Positions 9,583-15,822 of a stretch of DNA of 46,372 bases are shown here, in pieces (positions within the stretch are counted from its first letter, which is position 1; every line of letters begins with the position of its first letter). The stretch lies in assembly GCA_022447185.1 (NCBI GenBank), contig JAKVAY010000061.1, positions 1 through 46,372 on the forward strand. The letters run 5' to 3'. This stretch comes from Fuerstiella sp. (GTDB taxonomy: Bacteria; Planctomycetota; Planctomycetia; Planctomycetales; Planctomycetaceae). The translations under genes were made by a program, and so were the position numbers. Under the pieces are notes generated by a model, which was not told the DNA's origin, did not search any database, and saw nothing but the letters and a program-made list of their open reading frames with translations.

Positions 9583-9670
9583 GACAATGATCACGCGGTT
9601 GCCGCGAGTGACGTTGACTTCAGGCTCCGTCCCGACGGCAACTCGGGTGCATCATATTGTTCGACGACAA

Positions 9671-10099
9671 CTAATCGAAGAAATCCATTAGGCCTGCGAA
9701 AAATCCCGATCGAATTTCCGCTGTTTCAGATCTGGCTCTTTCAAAAAATATTTCTAAGGCGCTAATCTCGCCGTTGTCGAGCCAGATTCCTCGACAAGTC
9801 GGGCAAACGTCAATCATCACCTGCGAGCAACTACCGTATTCTCGCCTTTCCATTTCTTGATCACAAGAAGGACACTGTACTGTCGGTTTCGACCGCGCGA
9901 GCGCCATGACATACGCTTGATCGACGAGATTAGGAAGCTGTTTGATCTCGTCCGAGTAGTCGTGCTCGCGGGTGTCTTGAAGTCGCTCTAGTTCTTGATG
10001 GTCGAGCCAGACCCCACCGCATTCAGAGCACTTATCAATATCGATGTCGGCTTCGTATCTTTGACGAGCGAGCTCATGGCCATCGAGTGGGCATTTCAT
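9671..10099 (-). CDS. TFIIB-type zinc-ribbon protein (zf-TFIIB family)
   Basis: 142 residues with two zinc ribbons of the bacterial zf-TFIIB family. The first has CP near the N-terminus (MKCPLDGHEL) and CSECGGVWLD; the second has CPSCDQEMERR and CPTCRGIWLDNGE. These small cytosolic proteins are widespread, and their biochemical role is not known to me. The gene is flanked on both sides by attC-like palindromes (9490-9582 and 10141-10206), which would fit a cassette gene. The start has only a weak ribosome binding site. Confidence 0.85.
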   Translation of the reverse strand: MKCPLDGHELARQRYEADIDIDKCSECGGVWLDHQELERLQDTREHDYSDEIKQLPNLVDQAYVMALARSKPTVQCPSCDQEMERREYGSCSQVMIDVCPTCRGIWLDNGEISALEIFFERARSETAEIRSGFFAGLMDFFD

Positions 10100-10508
10100 C
10101 GGATTCTCGGATAAATGGCAGGAGAGTTGTTTCTGTTAAGCGCCGAACTGACAGCGATAACTGGATTCGTCAGGATGACGAAATCCAGTTGATCAGGTGT
10201 TAGGCGGTCGGATGTGACAACCACGTATTGAAGCGGTATTGAGCCGCCCGCACGGTTGTTTCCTGCCGTGCTGCCATAGGTCCCGAAGCCGGGATTCTGG
10301 TTTCAATTTTATTTTTGAATTCAATATGCCCGAAGGCTTTAGAAACGATATTTTCCGTGGTCGGGTCTTGTCTGTCAACGCAATGCCGTGATCTGTTCAA
10401 GAATGCCGCTTCCCATCACACAGCCATTCATCCTTTTCGCCACGTCTCAGAAATGTCCGATTAAAGGAGCTGATCTGACTTTCCGAGATTGCAATATTCG
10501 CAAATGCG
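10100..10508. other. Intergenic stretch with one attC-like hairpin
   Basis: 409 bases between two minus-strand genes. Apart from the palindrome at 10141-10206, no gene, repeat or clear promoter was found. Confidence 0.45.
10141..10206. repeat. attC-like imperfect palindrome, right of the zinc-ribbon gene
   Basis: Outer arms CGCCGAAC (10141-10148) and GTTAGGCG (10199-10206) pair at seven of eight positions and enclose unpaired spacers. An inner stem AACTGGATTCGTCA (10159-10172) pairs with 10176-10190, which carries one extra A, and the tip is GGA. Outer core boxes, unpaired spacer, long stem with extrahelical bases on one arm and a tiny loop are the design of folded integron attC sites. GTTAGGC is a perfect right box; the left box GCCGAAC has one mismatch. 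Confidence 0.45.
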
Positions 10509-11435
10509 CTACGGCGTCCATTGAAGCACCTCGCCGTCGGCGATTGCGGTTAGATGCCGGTACGTGTCCATTTCAATCGAGTCTGAAATGAAATGGACGC
10601 TGCCGTCGGCAAACAGCGCCTTTACCCCGCCAGGGTGATTGCTCTGGAACATGAAGTCGTTGAACAGCAGCGTCTTGGGCACTCCGCTGGGCGCTTGTGA
10701 GTCATACACGTAATAGCCCACGTCTTCGGGTTTGCTGTTGATGGGGTGGAGGATGTTCTTCCCGGAAAAGAAACAGTGCTTGGAGGTGGGGCTGCCCACC
10801 CAAAAGGCCCCCTTGGCCCAGGCCCTGGTCTGATAAACCGTCTCGCTGATGATCATCGTGTTGCTCAAGCCGTCTCGTATTGAGGTCGTGCGGCGGTAGA
10901 TGCCCGGGTAAAAGAAGCCGTCCGTGGAAAGATCGCCGCAGTGGGTGTTTTCCAGCGTCTGCACGTTTCCATTCAGCCCGGGGCCGGCGACGCCAATGTA
11001 GCTGATGCCCGCCAAGTCTTCGCTGAAACCGTCGAACGCGGTACTGGCGCTGGGACATTGATAAAAGTGCAGCTTCGTTTTCGCCAGCTCGAAGTTCGGG
11101 CCGCTGGTGGCCCCCAGATCCTCATCGAGCTGTTTGGCGATGTTTCCCTGTCCGATATACGGCAAGATAAACTTATTCCAACCGAAACTGTATCGTTTGT
11201 GTATAGAAGATACCGCCGCGCCCGCCGGAAAGACGGTGTGCGTCGTCGCGTAATTGTGCAGCGCCAAGCCCACCTGCCTCAAGTTGTTGCTGCACTGCAT
11301 CCGCCGCGCCGCTTCCCGCGCCGCTTGCACCGCGGGTAGCAACATCGCCACGAAAATGGCGATGATTGTGATCACCGCCAAGAGTTCCACGAGTGTGAAA
11401 CCATACAGGCTTCGATGATTTAACGGTGTTTTCAT
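10509..11435 (-). CDS. DUF1559 prepilin-like protein
   Basis: 308 residues from ATG 11435. The N-terminus [20 protein letters not shown] is a type IV prepilin/pseudopilin cleavage site followed by a hydrophobic helix, then [18 protein letters not shown], the hallmark of planctomycete DUF1559 proteins. The C-terminal [20 protein letters not shown] is the family's H-X9-DG motif. These proteins are thought to be processed like pseudopilins and to sit at the cell envelope; the exact function is unknown. The gene is divergent from the secreted-protein gene at 11601, and its 5' end is part of the leader repeated at 36716. Confidence 0.93.
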   Translation of the reverse strand: MKTPLNHRSLYGFTLVELLAVITIIAIFVAMLLPAVQAAREAARRMQCSNNLRQVGLALHNYATTHTVFPAGAAVSSIHKRYSFGWNKFILPYIGQGNIAKQLDEDLGATSGPNFELAKTKLHFYQCPSASTAFDGFSEDLAGISYIGVAGPGLNGNVQTLENTHCGDLSTDGFFYPGIYRRTTSIRDGLSNTMIISETVYQTRAWAKGAFWVGSPTSKHCFFSGKNILHPINSKPEDVGYYVYDSQAPSGVPKTLLFNDFMFQSNHPGGVKALFADGSVHFISDSIEMDTYRHLTAIADGEVLQWTP

Positions 11436-11669
11436 AGCAGTTTCCATGCGGCATTTTGCTGCACGATTTTGCACGAGCCGTGTTGTTTTAATGCAAAGCA
11501 GCCGAACCGGTGATTGTTTTCGAAATTCGGCGACTCGCTGATGCGGCAGGCAGGTTCATTCCTGAGAACCTCAACTTCCTCCGCTCAAGAGAGAAACCCC
11601 ATGACACGCTTCATCGCAATCCTGACCCTGGCCTTGACCGCTGCCCTGAGTGCTGATGAGGCGTTTGCT
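11426..11669 (+). repeat. Leader-plus-signal-peptide repeat, copy 1
   Basis: This segment (the 5' end of the DUF1559 gene, the divergent promoter region, the 5' leader and the signal peptide of the secreted protein) is nearly identical to 36716-36960. Differences are scattered single bases and small indels. In this copy the leader hairpin is imperfect (left arm CTCGCTGATGCGGCAGG against right arm CCTCCGCTCAAGAGAG). Confidence 0.9.
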
Positions 11670-12080
11670 GTGAAGAACAAAACATTGGACCAATATGTCT
11701 TTACCGGCGCGGATTTGTACTCACCTGACACTGTCGACGGAATTATTGCCATCATCGCCTTAGCCGCCACAGAAACCGGAATCATCGACCCCGCCGACTG
11801 TCCGCAGATCATGGACCCCAACGACTGTCCTGATGTTCTGGATCCGAGTACTTCCAACCTGCACCACTGCTTTGTCGACTTCATCGTCGACCCCAACGAC
11901 TGTCCGCGTGTCGTCGACCCCGTCGACTGTCCGGACCTCGTGGACCTGTGGTTTGAATTAGTGGATGCCGGATACACCGAAGACGAAGCCTTTGAAATGA
12001 TTGAAATGGTGATGGGGAATGATTCCGCGTTTTCTAGTCACCATGCAAACATCGACACTGTCTGGGCTGAGTGGCAATGA
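11601..12080 (+). CDS. Small secreted acidic protein with DPxDCP repeats (copy 1)
   Basis: 159 residues. ATG 11601 is chosen because the signal peptide (residues 1-23, ending DEAFA) and the leader match the copy at 36892. The mature protein is very acidic and contains four DPxDCP units (DPADCPQIM, DPNDCPDVL, DPNDCPRVV, DPVDCPDLV), followed by LWFELVDAGYTEDEAFEMI. The central SPDTVDGIIAIIALAATE and the C-terminal block are identical or nearly so at DNA level in copy 2. I do not recognise the family. Regular Asp and Cys suggest metal binding or disulphide cross-linking outside the cytoplasm (inference). It lies in the tRNA-Met element, divergent from a DUF1559 gene. Confidence 0.8.
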   Translation: MTRFIAILTLALTAALSADEAFAVKNKTLDQYVFTGADLYSPDTVDGIIAIIALAATETGIIDPADCPQIMDPNDCPDVLDPSTSNLHHCFVDFIVDPNDCPRVVDPVDCPDLVDLWFELVDAGYTEDEAFEMIEMVMGNDSAFSSHHANIDTVWAEWQ

Positions 12081-12221
12081 CCCCCTTTGTTAGGACGGCG
12101 TCCCTGCTAACTTGCCGTCATCGCTCCACGTTTCTCCGGACGACAGGATCATCGTCTGATGTTTCCGTTCATCCTTGCAGCGGTTACCGCCGGATCCGAC
12201 AATTCGGCAATGCCTCCTTGA

Positions 12222-12270
12222 GTTTGCCGACGATCCAGCTCGGCGAAGCCGGCCGTGGAGCAGCACGCCA
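12222..12270 (-). pseudogene. Short GNAT acetyltransferase gene fragment
   Basis: About 34 bases around 12222-12255 match, at some 31 positions, the stretch near 23016-23050 that encodes PAGFAELDRRQT in the hydrolase-GNAT fusion gene. In the same minus-strand frame this fragment reads AGFAELDRRQT. The flanks diverge and contain gaps. Most likely a relic of a GNAT gene at the edge of the tRNA-Met element. Confidence 0.45.
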
Positions 12271-12275
12271 CGGAT

Positions 12276-12683
12276 TTATTCGGGCGACAGTTCGATTATC
12301 AGATTATTGAGAGGCTGCGGTTCAACAGATACCGACAGCGATGAGCTTGCGTAGTCTCCGTAGCGTCGAGGCACCGGCTGACCGTGATCTTTCGTATGCT
12401 GTACAGTGCCATCACTGACAATGATCTGCACGACGACAACCCGATGATTTCCAGCTGCTGCTCCGTCCGATGGGGTATAGGTCCCCAGTACAAATGAACC
12501 GTCTTCCTGAATTTGTCCGCTGGCCGTAGTCCCAAAGGTTATGGATTCAAGCTCAATCGTCCCAACGCGCACCGGGGTACCGTCGGTAAACAGAACCCGA
12601 CCGCGAACGGGATAAGTCGATACTCGTTCAGCATTACACCCAAACAACAGCGACCCAAGAATTGACAGCAGAGTCCACCGCAT
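12276..12683 (-). CDS. Carboxypeptidase-regulatory-like lipoprotein
   Basis: 135 residues from ATG 12683 (a GTG at 12686 directly before it is an alternative). The lipobox LLFGC near residue 15 marks a lipoprotein. The rest (YPVRGRVLFTDGTPVRVG, then ELES, GSFVLGTYTPSDGAAAGNHRVVV) is the transthyretin/carboxypeptidase-regulatory-like beta-sandwich found in many planctomycete lipoproteins next to DUF1559 genes. The start abuts the stop of the upstream DUF1559 gene, so the two are translated from one message. Function is unknown; an envelope-anchored partner of the pseudopilin-like protein is plausible. Confidence 0.88.
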   Translation of the reverse strand: MRWTLLSILGSLLFGCNAERVSTYPVRGRVLFTDGTPVRVGTIELESITFGTTASGQIQEDGSFVLGTYTPSDGAAAGNHRVVVVQIIVSDGTVQHTKDHGQPVPRRYGDYASSSLSVSVEPQPLNNLIIELSPE

Positions 12684-12686
12684 CAC

Positions 12687-13703
12687 TCAGAACCCACCCG
12701 CAGGCTGACCATCCTGTCGATTTGCCAGATAACCCAGAACCCGCGTACTGGTGGACGTGCCGATCTGCCGACCACTTCCATCCGCCAGGGCAAACTGCAC
12801 GACGCCTGCATGAGAACTGCCAAACGAAAACTGATTGGCTCGCTGGTCCGTGGAACTATGAGCCAGAGGGACCCCTGGACCGCCAATGCGCGAAAAATTC
12901 GTCAAATAGCGACCGAAATAGGCCGGACCATTGTACGGCGTGGATTTGTCACTTTCCGCTGGAATATGAGGTTCGCCGATCAAGAGCGTATTACTGGTGC
13001 CGTCTGCCACGTCGACGATACCAATTTTGTCAAGCCAGTCCGGCTCTACCGTTTTGTGGTTCCCGGCAGGACGACTCGAAATCAGAACACCAGTACCGTT
13101 TCCGCCCCAGTAAAAATCGGTTGGTGCATTCACAGCCCCCGGAGACAAATCACCGTGGTTGGCTGCATAGTCAATAATAGCACCTCCCGGAACAGTCTGC
13201 AGCCCGGCAGGACAGCCACAGGTCGCCGTAATTACAATCTCTTCATCTGGAACAACCGCCTCTGAAACAGAATGGCGAGCAGGACACAGAAACACGGCTA
13301 TCGCATGGTTCCGAGCACCCGGCGTCTGCTCAAGGTACGTTGCATATTCATCCCACTCGTCATACACATTCGTCTGATCCAGATATGGCAGCAAATGCAC
13401 CGGCCAGGATGCTTCATCGAGTGCAACGGAGTTCCCGATATCCAACCCTGTCCGTTCAATATCCAGAATCAGTCGCGCCGGAGGAAAGGCCCCGTACGTA
13501 TCGTGAAACAGATGTGCCGCCAACCCAAGCTGTTTGAGATTGTTGGCGCACTGGACACGGCGGGCAGCCGCGCGGACCTGCTGTACTCCGGGAACCAACA
13601 GTGACAGAAGAATACTGACAACTGCAATCACGACCAGTGTTTCAAGCAGTGTGAACGCAGGCCGCAGATGACCGTTCTGCGCCCGGTTTTCTCGAATCTG
13701 CAT
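12687..13703 (-). CDS. DUF1559 prepilin-like protein
   Basis: 338 residues with prepilin-type N-terminus PAFTLLETLVVIAVVSILLS, then RRVQCANNLKQLGLAAHLFH, and the closing FGSSHAGVVQFALADGSGR motif. It is predicted to be inserted in the inner membrane by its N-terminal helix and processed by a prepilin peptidase. The E5-like glutamate (LLE) is present. The gene ends exactly where the lipoprotein gene begins, making a two-gene operon. It is divergent from the Cys/His-rich gene at 14060. Confidence 0.92.
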   Translation of the reverse strand: MQIRENRAQNGHLRPAFTLLETLVVIAVVSILLSLLVPGVQQVRAAARRVQCANNLKQLGLAAHLFHDTYGAFPPARLILDIERTGLDIGNSVALDEASWPVHLLPYLDQTNVYDEWDEYATYLEQTPGARNHAIAVFLCPARHSVSEAVVPDEEIVITATCGCPAGLQTVPGGAIIDYAANHGDLSPGAVNAPTDFYWGGNGTGVLISSRPAGNHKTVEPDWLDKIGIVDVADGTSNTLLIGEPHIPAESDKSTPYNGPAYFGRYLTNFSRIGGPGVPLAHSSTDQRANQFSFGSSHAGVVQFALADGSGRQIGTSTSTRVLGYLANRQDGQPAGGF

Positions 13704-14059
13704 ATATCACCATCAAGTCAGATTGAGTCGCAGACTTCGGTTGTATGCAACGGAAACAATTATGAGAGACCGGATTGCAGACCACATTTTTTCCAGAGTC
13801 TGGCTCTGAAAACATTTGAATTTAACGGGAAATTACCGATTATAAAGCAAGTGGTTTTCAGTTGACCCACAGATTTCGCTTGTCTTTGGCGGAAGAAATC
13901 AAAACGATTGAGGAAATCAGCAGATGACAGGCTTTCCCCGTGCAATTTAAACCAACATGCCCAGGGCGTTGTTCGTAGGGTGGCAAAGCACGAGGTGAGT
14001 TTCAGCTGATTGTTGAAACGGAAGCCAACGAAGACCGGCTTCCCGAAGTAGAACCATTC
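13704..14059. other. Divergent intergenic region
   Basis: 356 bases between the DUF1559 operon (left) and the long rightward operon starting at 14060. Both promoters should be here. No RNA gene, repeat or strong promoter match was recognised. Confidence 0.4.
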
Positions 14060-14476
14060 ATGTTGACCAGTATTACCGGTAGCCTGTTATCCCCACGACT
14101 CGGTCGCTTGCCGGCGATCTTGAGCCTGATCATCGTTCTGTTCGGCAAATCCGTTCATCTTCATCAGGAAATCGACTGCTGCTCGTCCGACTCTGCCACC
14201 GAAGCCGAAAGTCAGTCGTCTCACTGTGAATTTGGCTGTAAACATCATACGCCGACCATACCGTCTAACACGGATCAGGATCAGGATCAGGACCGCCGTT
14301 CGCACGACAGCCACCACTGTATGGTCTGTTCGCTGCTGACTCAGACACCGGACGTGGTTGCGATTGTTGAGGTAGAAGCAACAGCCGACTTGATCATGGT
14401 GGCTTCTGCTGTTTCGGAACGTCTGTCCGAAATTTGTGTTGAGCGGCAACTGTCTCGCGGCCCTCCGACGACTTAG
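14060..14476 (+). CDS. Small membrane-anchored Cys/His-rich protein
   Basis: 138 residues: one N-terminal hydrophobic segment (LPAILSLIIVLFG) followed by HLHQEIDCC, HCEFGCKHH and HDSHHCMVCSLL. The overall plan, a single anchor plus Cys/His pairs, resembles DUF2946-type proteins often found beside metal transport genes. A GATCAG hexamer is repeated three times (DQDQDQD), perhaps a slippage tract. It is followed by DUF58 after 128 bases on the same strand. Metal binding at the outer face of the membrane is inferred from composition and from the His-rich lipoprotein and permease later in the operon. Confidence 0.65.
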   Translation: MLTSITGSLLSPRLGRLPAILSLIIVLFGKSVHLHQEIDCCSSDSATEAESQSSHCEFGCKHHTPTIPSNTDQDQDQDRRSHDSHHCMVCSLLTQTPDVVAIVEVEATADLIMVASAVSERLSEICVERQLSRGPPTT

Positions 14477-14604
14477 CGTCATGCAACGAAATTGACGCAC
14501 AACTGTGTACTTCACGTACTGAGTTGTCATTCTTCGTCGTTTTACTGCCGCGCTCTCGCTTTCCACGTTGAAAATCGGTTGCGCGTCAGACCTTTGAGGC
14601 TTTC

Positions 14605-15822
14605 ATGTCGACTGACCGGTATGTGTCAGTTGGACGCAAAAGTATCGCTCTGCTTGAGAAGGTGAATTCCGCATTATCGCGTGATTTTTGCCCCTGGGCG
14701 AACGTGTACGTCTACTGGCTGAAAAATCCAATCTTTGTACTCGGACTGGCGATTGCCGGATCGATGCTTTGCGGCATCTTTCTTAACCCGCTCGTGTTCA
14801 TTCTTACAGGTCTGCTGTTACTTATCACAGCAATGGGTGTTGCCTTGCCGTGGATCGCGGTGAAAGGCATCAGCTGCAACGTCATGTTTGACGTGCCGAG
14901 AACACGTGTCGGACAACCTGTGATCGTACGTCTGGCGATTCAGAATCGCTGGCCGATGCCCGTTTGGGGGCTGTCACTGATCCGTGGGTTCTCCAGCGAT
15001 ACTTCCGTAGAGGGAGACGAAGGTGTCGCACTTGCAAGAGTCCCCGGCTGGTCCACTATTGAATACTCATGGTCGTTCGAACCACGAGAACGAGGTTTGT
15101 ATCCCAACCAAACAGCCATGGTGGAAACGGGATTCCCGTTTGGCCTGTATCGTGCTCAAAAGGAAGCGGTGGTCGACGGAAATATTATAGTCTGGCCGGT
15201 TACTGTACGACTGAAGGGCGTGCCCGATGCGAGTGATGCTAAGCCGACAGAGGACGAGTTTTCCGAACGCCGAGTCGGAGATTTCGGAGACATAATGGGA
15301 ACACGTCCGTTCCGTGCCGGTGACTCACTGCGTCGAGTCCACTGGGCGCAGACCGCACGTCAACAATCGTTGATTGTCATAGAACGCCAGGCGCCTGCTA
15401 TGACATCGGTTCGAGTTGTTCTTGATCTCATGGACGGCAATCATTCCAACACCGACAACCGTTTCGTTGAATCCTGTGTCACAGCAGCCGCAAGTGTATG
15501 TGAGTCTTTGCATCTGCAGCACTCACGGGTGGAACTGGTAGTCGGTCCCAAATTGCTGGCTGCCGGGAATTCAGCGTCGAGTTTTAGTCGAGTGATGGAC
15601 GAGCTGGCGACGGTGACGACATGTAATGATCGATCGCAGCCGGCTTCACGTCGAGCGGGTTTTGAGATTCGGGTCACGACGGAACAAGGTGCGTTGGCCG
15701 ACCATCCCCGTCAAATTGTGATTGGATCGAACCATCCTGCCGCATGGATCGCGATTAATGACGGGGAGCACCTCGGCAGTCATCTTCCCCAGCGATGGCG
15801 GAGAGTTTGCCATGTCTCCTGA
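14605..15822 (+). CDS. DUF58 protein of a MoxR-type operon
   Basis: 405 residues. GAGG five bases before ATG 14605 supports the start. Two transmembrane helices lie at about 40-90. A beta-rich region follows, then the DUF58 signature: GDFGDIMGTRPFRAGDSLRRV, continuing HWAQTARQQSLIVIERQ. DUF58 proteins have a von Willebrand A-like fold and occur with MoxR AAA ATPases. The C-terminus overlaps the next start by 11 bases, so translation is coupled. Envelope-related chaperone function is the family's usual, loosely supported assignment. Confidence 0.92.
   Translation: MSTDRYVSVGRKSIALLEKVNSALSRDFCPWANVYVYWLKNPIFVLGLAIAGSMLCGIFLNPLVFILTGLLLLITAMGVALPWIAVKGISCNVMFDVPRTRVGQPVIVRLAIQNRWPMPVWGLSLIRGFSSDTSVEGDEGVALARVPGWSTIEYSWSFEPRERGLYPNQTAMVETGFPFGLYRAQKEAVVDGNIIVWPVTVRLKGVPDASDAKPTEDEFSERRVGDFGDIMGTRPFRAGDSLRRVHWAQTARQQSLIVIERQAPAMTSVRVVLDLMDGNHSNTDNRFVESCVTAAASVCESLHLQHSRVELVVGPKLLAAGNSASSFSRVMDELATVTTCNDRSQPASRRAGFEIRVTTEQGALADHPRQIVIGSNHPAAWIAINDGEHLGSHLPQRWRRVCHVS

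Larger units (their letters stand above)
9302..9670. other. Intergenic stretch with attC-like palindromes
   Basis: 369 bases without a credible gene. It contains a possible integron recombination site at 9490-9550, a perfect-arm palindrome at 9542-9582 and a third weak site at 9576-9620, described separately. Confidence 0.45.
7792..12275. mobile_element. Remnant of a tRNA-Met-targeted integrative element (right end inferred)
   Basis: Left boundary: the tRNA-Met whose 3' half doubles as the end of the integrase gene. Contents: truncated tyrosine integrase, truncated serine recombinase, zinc-ribbon gene between attC-like palindromes, DUF1559 gene and a small secreted protein shared with the tRNA-Gln element at 34016-37662. 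I found no direct repeat of the tRNA-Met 3' end further right, so the right end is a guess. I place it before the lipoprotein gene because a decayed GNAT gene fragment sits at 12222-12270. The element seems immobile because neither recombinase is intact. Confidence 0.5.

Noticed and set aside
9199..9594. 131-codon minus-strand frame over the serine recombinase 5' end
   Set aside because: It is out of frame with the clear recombinase and has no recognisable content.
12671..12690. TCCACCGC near the lipoprotein start as a possible right attachment repeat for tRNA-Met
   Set aside because: Only eight bases match the tRNA end, within a coding start; similar eight-base matches occur elsewhere by chance.
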